Below are positions 24,042-36,300 of a DNA stretch of 64,000 nt, piece after piece. The DNA lies in assembly GCA_013396655.1 (NCBI GenBank), contig WBMV01007617.1, forward strand, positions 1 to 64,000. Reading direction: 5' to 3'. The position numbers were made by a program, and so were the translations under genes. Numbering within the stretch: position 1 is the first letter of the stretch; the number at the start of each line of letters is the position of its first letter. The notes beneath the pieces are model-generated. The model was not told where the DNA came from, made no database searches, and worked only from the letters and a program-made list of their open reading frames with translations. Source of the stretch: Campylorhamphus procurvoides. Taxonomy: Eukaryota > Chordata > Aves > Passeriformes > Dendrocolaptidae.

Positions 24042-24810
24042 GCACACAAGTACTTGGGAGAGCAGGTTTGCTCTCCATTCAACACCAAAACAGCTTGTTG
24101 AGACAATTCTACAGAGGCTCCAACAGCAGCACCACAAAGAGCTGGTACAAAGGGTTGAATACAGGAAATACAATGGGGAGTCAGTGCATGGTGGGACTTT
24201 TTCTCCCTAAAAACAAAATTAACAACCGAGTTGTGTCTCTACACAGGGATGTTCAGCTTAGGGTGGTGTCCTGGAGCTCTGTTGTGTTGTCCTCATGACC
24301 AGCTCCTGCTTCCAAGGAGCTTCCAGTCAACAACTAGGGAGAAACTGAGACAAGGGGAAAGAAATCCTTTCCTCAGTGCCACAAAGCCAGCAAGGGGTGG
24401 GGTGGAAAAGGATCACACACATCCAGAGGGGCTTGGAGAGCTGAGCCCCCACCTGAAGCAGGTACTGCTCTGTATCTAACATGACACAAGGCTGCAACTC
24501 TTCATTAAATCAAACCTGGCTCCTCTCCCCACCCTCCCTCAGCAAGAGGTGGCTGGAGCCTTCTGTAAATTCCTTCTACAAATTCCTGCAGAAAAAGGGA
24601 GCTTGCTGGGAATATGACACACACAGAGCGAGCTAAAGTTATTTTGTCAACCTTGTTTGTTTTACCAAAGCAGTTTCTCTAGTCTTAGTCCAATGCAAAC
24701 AAACTTCCAGCCCACCTGAATGCAGAAGTTTGCCTTTGCCATCGTTGTGCTCAGTTTAATCCCAAAATTACAGTGAGGCAAAGAACTGGCAGGAGAAAAA
24801 AGCTGAGCTT

Positions 24811-24816
24811 TTTATT
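24811..24816 (-). terminator. SNX19: Candidate polyadenylation signal AATAAA
   Basis: A canonical AATAAA on the minus strand about 2.4 kb past the SNX19 stop. The sequence that follows is not strongly GT-rich. Confidence 0.3.
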
Positions 24817-27070
24817 GGATTTTTCACTCCTTAACAACAAGACCCAGAGTGGGGCTATTTGCTCCTGGGCAGCTTCACCTCAGCTGGGAGACCACACCAA
24901 GGAGGGGATGGGAGGTTGAAGCCCAGCCAGGGAGAGCATGAGAAAGGGCTCAGCCTGAATGAGACAAGAGAGGGGGTTCTGGAGATTAAACCAAAGATCT
25001 CACAATCCAAACTCCTGGGGGCTGTTCCCAACTCCAACACTGACTTAGGAGTGCATGGAAGTGAATCCTGTTCATCTCCCTCTGCCCCAGCTCCTCCCAT
25101 GCACAGAAACACAGAGGGGGATGTTGCTGCTGGTGCAACCCCAACTCACCATCCCAGCTCAGTCCCAGCTCCCAAACTGGCAGCACCCACTCATTGTTTC
25201 CTGAATATTCTGTCATTTGTATAATTGCAGAGATGAGGTTTAACAGGAGGGAGAACTTGGGCTTCCTAGCAAAGGAAAAGCACCAGCTCCTCCTTCCAGT
25301 GTGTGGAAGGACCGGGCTAGACTTTTGTCCCGACCCTGAGCTGGCAGTCCATCATTTACAGTCCTTAATTTAATCCTTAATATTATCCCAAATCAATGAC
25401 AGATCAGGGTCCTGGAGCTGCAAAGCATACAATTAATTAGGAAGCAACAGCAAACAAGCACACTGAGTATCTGGGAAGGCACCAAGCACCACAGGGCTCT
25501 GCTGCATCATCCCTGGCCCAGGGCTCCTGCTCCCACTCCTGACAGCTGGGGCAGTAATTGGAAGCAGCAGGGAAAAAGAAGGGAAACAGGAGCCTGGCAC
25601 TGAAAGACAGGGTGAAGCAGCTGCTCTCCAAGCAGGGATTTAAGGATATATGGGAGCCCTCCTTCCCAATTTGCTGCTTTGGGATAATCCCAAAGCATTC
25701 TCCAACTCTCTGCCTAATGCACTTCACACCTCCCTCCTTTGCCAAGCAGGTGGCCAAAGTACCATCTCCAAAGTGTCACTGCTGGGAAATGGCTCTGATA
25801 AAATGATGCAAAAGTGTCTTGCCTCACTGTATTGGATTCTGCCTGATCTTGGCATGTCCTTAAGAGCTCCCTAAAAATACATTTACTGGCAGCAAGCCAA
25901 TCCCTCCCTGCATTTACACACAACACCCAGAAGCAGCTCCCACTGCTGTGGGGCCATTCTTAAGGAGCTCCTCTGGGAAGAGCAGAGCAGCAATGCTGGA
26001 ATTACACTGCCCTCCCTCCAAACATGCCACAGAGGAGCCAGCTCCAAGGAGCAGCAGGCAGTCTCTGCCCACCTGGGATGATTCCAGGGGCTGAAATGCC
26101 CCATTTGGTACAGTGACAGAGCTGTGAGCCTGCATGGTTGTCCTTCTGTGCTGAGACCTGAGCAGCACTGGCTCACAGCCCACCCAAGCCTTGGGCAACG
26201 TGGAGAAGCAGCTGCCAAATGCAGGTCCATCCTGTGCCAGGTGGGACAGGGTGACCTGACAAGCTTCCCAGAGCCCTCTGCACAGAGTCATTGCACAGCA
26301 AGCCACAGCAGGTGACCCAGACTCACCACCAGAGCTCAGGTGCTGCTCTCTGCCCCACTGGCTGTTCATGACACACATCCAATATTCCCTCCAGGCTCCA
26401 AGGTGTTCCCTCCTCTCCCAGAGCTTCCCACACCAAGCACTTCTGTGTGGGAGCTGATTTCCTTGCTGTGTCACCCATGGGCCAGCTCCTTTTCTCCTGT
26501 GCCTTGCAGGTGACAGCAGCAGGGACTAAAAGGTGACTGAGAAAGCACAACACAAGGGGATGCTCCAGTCCAGCCAAGCTGCCATTCCTCCTTAGCCTGA
26601 GGAGAGTTCTCTTTCCCAGGATCACAGTCCACCTGCATCCTGGAGAATCCATGGCAGAGTGGCAGTGGGAAGCAGCTGATCTTTGCCCTAAGGCAGCTTT
26701 GATTCCTGCACTTCAGGACCATCCCCACATCTCCACACTCCATTCCCTCCCCATCTTCCTTCTGGCACTTAGAGAGCAGGGACAGCATTTCCCATCCCTT
26801 CCCCTTCCTGCAGGAACATTTACCAACAAGATCCCATCACATCAAGTCTCTCTGGGCCAGTGCCAGGTGGAGCCTGAGACCACAAAGCAAACCTTCTGTA
26901 TTCTCTCTGCCTTCACCTGTCAGAGATGTTCAAAAACATGGGGCAAGGCCACAGGCTTTGTGAGCAGCCTGAATATCCTTCTCCAGCTGCTCAGGCATCT
27001 TCATTCCAGGCTCTCCATCAGGTCAGCAGTGGAACAGATGCACAGCAGAACTTCAGCCCCTGACACCAGG

Positions 27071-27076
27071 TTTAAT
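27071..27076 (-). terminator. SNX19: Candidate proximal polyadenylation signal ATTAAA
   Basis: ATTAAA on the minus strand, 137 bases beyond the stop codon and followed by a GT-rich stretch (CCTGGTGTCAGGGG). It would give a very short 3' UTR. Confidence 0.35.
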
Positions 27077-27212
27077 CTGGGCTTCACCTAGCCCTGGCTG
27101 GAAAACTTCTTTACAAGAAGCTTCCAGCCATGTTCAGTAAACACTGAAAATCAAATCATCCCATGCCTGTGGCTGCTTCTCTCCTCCACTCTACTGGCTC
27201 CACCAGCCCTGC

Positions 27213-27336
27213 CTAAAGTGCTTTCTCCAGCCCACCACAGGCAGATGGTGCAGCAGCTGCAGCTTCAGGCTCCTCACTGGAGCCCTTCAGGACCAGGAAC
27301 TCCAGCAGGATGTCCAAGAGGCAGAAAACCAGGTGC
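27213..27336 (-). CDS. SNX19: SNX19 coding exon 11: C-terminus and stop
   Basis: 124 nt including the TAG stop at 27215-27213, acceptor TTTCAG. It encodes HLVFCLLDILLEFLVLK and an alanine/glutamate-rich tail. The first half is the final Nexin-C helix and matches the family pattern; the tail is short and unlike the remembered human tail. No open ATG-led frame covers it, so it was found by phase and similarity. Confidence 0.88.
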
Positions 27337-30300
27337 CTGAAAGGGAGAGAAGACAAAGCTTAGGCTGGTCAGGGCACAGGAGGCAAAGCTCACATGAGGA
27401 AGGGGGAAAAGGAATGACCTCAGACCCTGGAAGAAACATTTTAAGGGATGGTTCAGCTTTTATCCCACCTGCCCCAAACCAGTTCCCAAACCAGTGTTGA
27501 GCAGCACAGAAAACACAAATGCACCTCCTGGAGAAAGGTGGCCCATGTGTTTCACAGGATCACTGAGGCTGGAAAAGACCTCTGGGATCATCCAGTCCAA
27601 CCTTTGAGTGAACACCACCTTGAGCACTGAGTGCCATGTCCAGTCATCTCCTGACTCAGGAATGGGGACTCCAGCATATCCCTGGGCAGCCCCTTCCAAG
27701 TGGAGAAATTCCTCCTGATGTCCAGTCTGACCCCCATTTCTCCACAATCCATTACCAAACCCCTGGTTTTCAGCAAGGGCACAGACCAAACCCCCCCCTC
27801 CATGGATCTGCAGCTCCTCCAAAACCAACCCAAACCAGGATTTGTTACTTCCCTGACATTCCCTAATGAAGCCCTTCCCTGACATTCCCTAACGTGACTC
27901 AGGCTGAGGTCCTGGACATGCACCCTCATCACAACCAAGCCAGATGCCCTCTAATACTGCAAGTCTGGGATAATAAGCTGGATAAGCTCCATGCCAAGCA
28001 GCTGGAAGCAGGAATTGCATGGCAAAGCCCTGAGCACAGCTCAGAGGTCCCAGTAGAGTAAAGACTAAAATCCACATACTTGTTTATCACAGGCTGGCTC
28101 AGGGACTCCAGCACCAGCTGCCAGCTCATCCGACACTTGCTGGTCCCGAGGATTTCTTGGATCACATCTGTAAAGAGACAAAGCTTTAGGACCTGCACAT
28201 TTCCAGGGGTCACTCTTCTCCTGGTGGGTGCTGAATCACACCTTGTGACAGTGCCCTGAGCCTGAGGCATCTCATGCCCAACATCACCCTCTGACAGGGA
28301 ACAGCCAGGGACAGGAAAGGGTTCCAAGCTGCAAGGGCACAGCCTGGCAGTGCTTTCTGACTCCCAAAGGACAGGGAGGGCCCCTGAAACTGCAGCAAGG
28401 AGTTAAAAGTTCAGCCTGCACTCACAAGGATTAGGCAGCAGCTGCTTTAATGCCAAAGGTCCCCATGTCAAACTTCAAGAGAGGGAAATCCAGTGCAGCT
28501 GGGCTGGGGATTTCAGTGCAGTGGAAAGGCCACAGGCTTGGCCTGGTGAGTGCTCTGTGCCATGGGAGCCTTTGGCAGCAGGGGGAGCACAGTGTGGATT
28601 TCCTGAGCCCTGCCTTGGGTGAGCAGGAACTGCATCACTGCTCTAAGCATGGAATTGTGGCCAGTTCCCAGCTGGGAATCACCAGGACACACATATCCTT
28701 CCTCTCTGAGCTGTGCTGCTCCCCAAATCCTTACAGAAACCATCCAGAACTGGGAAACTGCTTTTTGCTTGCAGGAAACTCTTCAAACCTCAAAGGTTGA
28801 GAACCTTTCCCAGTGCCTTGGCACGAGCAAACTCCATCTTTGTGTTTACAGAGATTCCAGTGCCCTGAAGGGTTTTCCAGCCACTTTCCTTTCCCAAGGG
28901 CAAGTTCCTGGGATACACTTACTAGGCAAGATCCCCATCAGGCTCTGCAGGGCCTGCTCTGCTGTTGCCTTCTTCTGCTCCTCTGTCCTGGGGGGTTTAG
29001 GCACTGCTGGCAAAACTCCTCCGGGCCAGATGGACTCCTGGAGCAACTGGAGGTACTGCACCCAACGCTGGGTGCAGGTCAGGTTCAACATCTGCACTTC
29101 CAGCCACCTGTGGGCACAGGGAGACACAGAGAGGTCAGGGAAAGTCTGGCCTGGCACCAAGTCAGGCTATTTCTGCCCATCAGGGGCCCTGGAGGGGTCA
29201 ATCAGCTTGCTGGGTTTGTTAACACACAGTTTTCAAGTCTGCACAGCAAATATTTTGCTAAGTATTAATGAGCTGAGTTGCTCAGGCACCAGAAGTAGGA
29301 GATGATCCCTGTCTTATGGACAAACAGGTGTAAAGCCACAGAGGAAAAGCTCCCCCAACCCTGCTAATCCTGGGAATCCAAGTGAATCACTGGTTCCTAA
29401 ATGAAGCACAGCTAAGGATACAAGTGGCCCAAAGCTCCCCAGTTATCTCCAAGCACAAGGCAAGACAGAGCTGGGCAAACTGGTGTTTAACTAAAATCAA
29501 CCCCCAGGAGGGACATGAGCATGTCCTGGCAGCCACTGCTCCTCTCACCAGTCCCTCTGCCACCAAGACAGCCAAGGATGTCTTGCCTGGAGACCAAAAT
29601 ACACATTCCAAGGATGGCAAGGAATGGACATCCTGCTGCTTTGCTCTCCTTTTGTCCCTCCCCTTCCCTGCTCTTCACTCCTGCTCCATCCACAAATATC
29701 AAACAATGGAATAAGAGAATCAGAATGGTTTGGGTTTGGGGCCTTAAAGACCATCTTCTTCCACCAGCCCAGGTTGCTCCAAGCCCTGTCCAACCTGGCC
29801 TTGGACACTCCCAGGGATGGGGCAGCCACAGCTTCTCTGCCCAACCTGTGCCACGGCCTGCCCACCCTCCCAGGGAAGAATTTTTGTTCCCATCCAAAAT
29901 CCAACAGAACTGCTGGTGGACCCTCCTGCCGGGTCAGGACTGTGCCCTTCATCCAGTAACAACCTGCAGATCCCAAAATGCTGCTCCACAAAAGGCTTTG
30001 GGAGACATTTGGAGCTGCACTGGGATGTGTCCCCACCACCCAAAATGTCTCCCCTTGGAATGAGGAGAGGTCATGGATGAATCCCTGATGCCCCAGAGGC
30101 CAAGAGGACAGGCCCCTGATTGAGCAGCTCTTCAGGTGAGGGCCCTCATGGGTGGGAGGCTCCAGAGAAAAGTCAGGAAGGCCAGCACAGCCCTGGGGTA
30201 GGGAAAAGGCTTGTGATTCCTCCAGCCCTTCCAAGATTCCCAGAGGAGAGGAGGGAGCCAGCAGGGCCAGGAGAGCCATTCCTCTTGGCAGCCGGGGTTC

Positions 30301-33300
30301 GTGCTTGCAATTCCGTCACCACTACGCCCCGGCAGAGCACGGCCCATCCAAGAGCTGGGCCCTGCCAAGGCAAACTTTATTTAACCTGCACTCTGCCAGA
30401 CTGTCTGCATTCCTCCCAGGAGAGGCACTGGGGCCAAGGGTGCCTTTCCTTGGGACAATGAGAGGGGGGAATCGGGAATAGCAGCACCCAAAGGTGAGCA
30501 GGGCAAAGGAAGCAGGTTGTTGTTGTCATGGGGGCCAGCGTGGAACTTATCCCACTTATTATCCTGTTCCCTGTCAGTAGGAAATGAGGGGCCAAGATGG
30601 AAGTGTTGGGGGATGAACACCCAGGAAATGGCTGCTAAAATCCTGGAAAGGAGCCTTGGAAGGCCTGGGGGTCTCAGAGTAAGGGCTTACTGGAGCATGG
30701 GTGATGATCCCAGAGATCCCACTAATGGGAAGATACATAAGGATGCTTTAGGCTCAGCCTCATCACCAAGGACCCCACACACTGATGTTGCTACAGGATA
30801 ATGCCAGAGATCCAAAGCTTCCACCTCTCTTAGAGGACAAAGTGACCCAGCCCAGTCCTGCCTGGGAAAGGCCATGTTGGAAATACAATTTAAACTGTTT
30901 TAATCTCCAGCCATCAACAGACTTCAACACTCTGGATCACGTTAAACCCCCCAGCCATTCCCAACCAAATTAAAAGTGTTAAACTCTGACTTCTCCAGGG
31001 GCAAGAGCTTTCATTAACATGGTTTTTCATTAACATGTTTTCCTACACAACCTGCTTTCCTGCCTGAGAAAACATGTGACAAGCAGCAGAAGTTCAGAGC
31101 CTTGGGGACAGAGCTGCAAATACCCAACCTGCACCAAGGGGAGCAGATTGAACATTGACTTGAACCTCATTACAGCAAAAGCCACTTTCCAGCTTTTAAA
31201 AGGTTGCAGAAGGCAAAGAACAAACTTCTTTTCCTTAGAAACATTCCTAAACCAGCCAAAAGAAAAAATCAAGCAAATAGTGGGCAGAGAGAAAGCTGAA
31301 CCTAAAGACAGCACATGTTCCCAGCCAGCTCAAGGGCAAGCTGAGAAATGCTCCCCTTTCCAGCCTATTTATTTCCATACAAACACCACCATTAGGCATG
31401 AAGTAACTCCTATAAATCTGATCATATGTGCACATTCTGTGATCAGGCAGGTGCTCACAGGTCCTGGATCCCACAGTTGTGCAACAGAGGTTCTTCCTTG
31501 GCCTGGCAGCTCCCTGCCTTCCACTCTGGGAAGCAAAGGGCAGGATCTGGGAATGGCTCCATGGATCTTGCACCAAGATGTGCCACAGCTCCTGACAAGA
31601 GTGCTCTGGCAACTGGAGAAGCACCCAAAGGCACAAAGTACCCCAAAAAAAAAGGAATTAAACAGAAATAGGGAGAAGAAAGGAGGAGAAAGCAAAGCTG
31701 GGTGCAAATGGAACAAAGACCAAAGCAAAGTGCTCTAGGTTACCCTTTGCCAGTCTATCCGTGTTGGATTCATTCCAAAGGCACTGAGAAGAGAACTGTC
31801 CAGACTGGTCCATCTAAATCCTCCCTGGGAGAGCAGCTGATGCTCTCAGATGCTTCAGAATATCCAAACCTGCCACAAAGAATTTGCCAACCTCCTCTCA
31901 ACCTGGACATGTTAAAGTCACCACAACCACCACCCTTTTTGGGGGGATCACACTCCATCTGCACAACATACACACAGAGGGTACATTGGAACTGTGAGGA
32001 GCAAACCAACTCCTACAATCATGGAATTGGATGGGATCCACCACAAGGATCATCAAGTCCAGCTCCTGGCCCTGCACACTCCAACAATCCCAGCTCAACT
32101 CCCACCACTGTTGCTGCAGCTCAGGGAAGGTCACACCAATGTGATGAAGAATTCCTACCCGAGTAAAGCCCAAAAAATGGCAAGTTGATCTTTCCACCAG
32201 GCAGACTTGGGGATGAACAGCTCAGGAACTCCAAAGATCTGCTGGTTCAGAGCTGACCTTTGCCAGCAGGTCACAGATGATTTTTGGAGCTATTAAAGGC
32301 CCAAGATCCATGTGCCACACTGAAATCACACACAGGCTGCTCCCAGGTACAAATAAATCCACCAAGAAACATAAATAGACCCATCTTTTTTATTTTTGGA
32401 TGGCTGATGGGTTGCTATTTCCATTCTGCTATTTCATGAAGAAAATAGCCTTAATAAGAAAGAAAGAAAAAACAAACCTATCACTGAACCATCTCCTTAC
32501 ACTTCAGCTGAGACCAGAAATAGATGGAAGTGACCTCCTGGGCTCAGACATCTGAATGCTTTGATAATGCCCAATGCAAAGAGACAGATTCCAAAGGCTC
32601 TGGAGTCCTGGAAGATAATCTGGAGGTGCATAACTTGCCCATGCTGTAAGGGACCTCTGTTGGAAACAGCTACTGCTGGAGGAATGGAAGGGCTGCTAAA
32701 AAAGAGCCAAATTAATGCCATGGCTTAAGCTGGAACTCCAAGGTCAGCTGAAGGCATCCATTAAGGCTGGAAAACCCTGGGAATGAAAAACAAGGCCTGG
32801 GGGGGACATACCTGGGCCTTCCTTGAGCACCTTGAAGCTGCTGAGAGGGAAGAAAAGGCAGGCTGGGAGTCAGGACAGGCAAGACACAGCGTTTGGGCTT
32901 GGTTTTACCAGGCTGGATGCACTCACTTAGGTGGACTGTCCAGAGGGTTCACCTGCCCATGGAGAGAGCTCAGCAAATAAAGGCTGGACAGGGTGGATTG
33001 GCTTAGTGTGGAAAACAAAGATGGACCAGGAATGGTCAAAGAGATACAGGACTCTCCAAATTTACCAGGAGCTGCTCAAACTCTGCTCTTCTCGTCCATC
33101 AAGGTGAGGATAAGGAGTGAGTTCACTTGAGCTGAGGAACAGGCAAGTCAAATGTGCTGATTCCAATTAAAACCTGAAGCTACAGCAATGATGATTTCCC
33201 CAAAACTGGGGATTTTAAGGATTTAGGCAAACACAAAATGGAGGCCACATTAGGAAGAAGACAAAGATGAGAAAGCCCCTCTGTTTTAGCTGGGTAAATA

Positions 33301-36300
33301 CAAGCAGCTCCATAAATATACCTGAGTAGCAAGTCCTGCTCAACATCAATTATCTTCCACCTGCTGCAAAAAGAAATCATGGAAACACACAGGACTCCCA
33401 GTGCCTTCACCCAAACTGCTCTGGTTTTGCTTTTCCCAGCTAGTGATGCCTCGGGGCTCAGGGAAGGGGAGGGGAAAAGTTTGTGGTTCAAAAAAATCAT
33501 CCCCAAACATCCCTGATTTTTCACAAAGCATCCTGGCTTTTGATAACTTCTTCATCAAGTCTTTATTGAGCCAATTAAGGCCTCAGTGGTGCCCCAGGGA
33601 GAGGCCAGGCTGTCTCAGCCAGGCCCTGCTCAGAGCAATTGCTTCATTAGCCCACTTCAGACTGAAAATACACAAAGCCACTATTAACCCTTCAAAAACC
33701 AGGGCAAACTAACCCCACAAGGCCACATGAATTCCTCTTGCATCCTCCTCTTCTCTGTTCTGTCTGGAATAGGAACTCGTGGTGTTTTTTTAACTCTAGA
33801 AAAAAAGCTGGCACATGCAACTGTTGAAACAGAATCCGAGCTAAAATAATGCTGCAATTGTTATCAAAGCACAGAGTGCTTGCTTCATTCTAGTGGCTGT
33901 TTTTGGAAGAATCCTGCTTCTAGAAGAGGGGGGGGAAAAAAATGTTGTTTGGGACAGAGATTCAAAGCCACATCCAAAATTTCCAGGTGCTTGGAGACAA
34001 CTGAATCGAGGCCCCTTTCCAAGCTGATTTGTATTTACTTTACACACACACATGAAGACACAGAGTCCTGAAATCCCTTTTCCTCACATACCACAGGCCT
34101 GTGATTCCTGCTGCTCCTGACAACACAAACAGGCAAATCTAGATGGGAAGATGAAGATGCCACGAGGTTGGCTCCCCTATTTACCAGCTCTGGGGCTGGT
34201 TTTTAGCCTTGGTTTTCAGGGACAAGGACTTTGCTGCCACAAACCTGGGCCTGCCAGCACAGCCCCTCCATGTGCAGTCACAAAGGTCCCTTCCAAAGGT
34301 GCCCAAATCGACTCCCCCAGGTAACAACCAGAAGAAGGAGTGGATTTAGCTGTCCCAGCTGCACTGATATGGCAGTTTTGGCTGCTTCTTTCTGCCAGCA
34401 AAACTCTGAGGTCCTGCCCGAGGCTGGAGTGGGAAGCTGCTGCTCCAAAGCCAAAGGAAAGTGGGACAAGCCACAGCTTTAGCATAAACCTTCCTGGCTT
34501 CTCCTGGCCCCTGAAGAGCACGAGTCAACCCCTGGATTTACTTTATTTTTTAAAGATAATGCAGGGAGGAAAGTGGCAGCTCCCACATGCCACCTCCCAC
34601 CCCAGGGAGCCCAGCTTTGGGCTGGCCCTCACCCCAGCACCAAGATGAGGTCTGGTGGCCCCTGCATGGCCCCAGGGCTGGGCAGAGTTCCCTGCCATGG
34701 GCATTGTGCCCCCAGCACTCCCCATGCCACAGGTGCTGCCCAGGCACACAGGTTGACTCAGGGACATTGAAGAGGGTCAGGCGCCGGTGGCACTTTGAAG
34801 TCAAGAGGACCAAGGCGGCTGCCAAGGGTCTTTGTGCCAGTTCTGTTGGCACAGACATCAAGGAAGAAGAGGAGAAAATCAGATAAAAAGCACCCAGCAG
34901 GCAGCTCCCTGGAGCTGCAGAGCTCCTTGACTTACAGCAGCAGTTGCACAAGTGTCTGTGACACCTGGGCTAACAGTGACAGGCCAAAGAGCCCCAAAGT
35001 GGCAAGAACTTGCAAGAAACAGCTCTCAAAAGCCTGATGTCACCTGCAATCAGTCTCAAAGCATCCCTGGCTCTCCATCTGCAGCTCCCAAGGACTGCAA
35101 CATCCCCTGCCCAAACCCACCCACTCTGCCAAGGGATGAGGGGACAGGGAACAAAGCCTGGAGCAGCGCTGGAATCACCCAAAGCAAACAGCAGAGCCAG
35201 GCAGTGCTGAGCTCCTCGGTAAGGCAGGGATGATTTGCATTTATTTTAGGTCATGTCAGTGGAACATGACACCATCAAAGCTGCCTGAGTAGTTCCACAC
35301 TCTCCTCTCTCAGACACAGGCACTTCCGAGCCCGGCACGGCCCCCGCTCGGGTTTCAGGGCACAGGGGCAGCCAGGGCACCTTCCCCCACCCAGCACTCC
35401 ATGGCTTTCTCTTGTGCTGCTTGGGAAGGAGCTAGGAAAAGCTCACAGACCTGGATCTGCAGCTCAAACCCCCCCAGATCCATCCCAGTCTGGGCTCCTG
35501 TCTGGAGCAATGAGCTGGTGGCTGTCCCCAGGCTCCACTGCTGTCCCCAGCTCCTCGTGAGACCCCTGAGCCAGTGGGGGCAGACTCAGGGCAGGCTCTG
35601 GGGTCACCGTGTGCTCACCATGTATTTTTAACATCTCTTTGACTCACAAGGCTCTAAAAAGCACCCAGGTTGTCCAAATGCTTTTGACTCTTCCACCAAA
35701 ACAGCCCCAGAGTAGCCCCATGTGCTCCCCTCTGCAAACAGGTCCCTGCTGCAGCCTGCCAGGGGAAGGGAGGAGATGGACCTTTCCAGCCCACGGGAGG
35801 GGAGCAAGAGCAGGACAGGGGATGGGAGAAGGGCACTGGGTTTGTTGACAGGCACAGCCCCAGCACACAGAGAGGTTGCTGGAAGCAATCCAGTGCCCCT
35901 GGGGTCATTCCCACTCCCAGAAAGCCTCCCAAGCCCCCACACCTCTCCTTTTGGCTCCAAAAAAGGCTCTCTGCTGTTACATAACGGGCTGAGCAGCTCT
36001 GGCCTCACACACACGGCCTCCCTTTACTCAACAATACCTTTTTCGGTCATGGAGCCTTCCTCTCCCACTGCCATCCCAGGCACACCCAGGGCAGAGGGGG
36101 AGTGCTGGCTCCAGCTATCCCAGAGCCTTCCTCTCCCACTGCCATCCCAGGGACACCCAGGGCAGAGGGGGAGTGCTGGCTCCAGCTATCCCAGAGCTTT
36201 CCTCTCCCACTGCCATCCCAGGGACACCCAGGGCAGAGGGGGAGTGCTGGCTCCAGCTATCCCAGAGCCTTCCTCTCCCACTGCCATCCCAGGGACACCC

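Larger units (their letters stand above)
24020..27212 (-). other. SNX19: SNX19 3' UTR, maximal candidate extent
   Basis: No coding exon is visible downstream of the stop. The region is low in tandem repeats and has no CR1 fragment, unlike the sequence further left, which fits a transcribed 3' UTR of up to 3.2 kb. The extent is inference: it depends on which polyadenylation signal is used. Confidence 0.45.
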
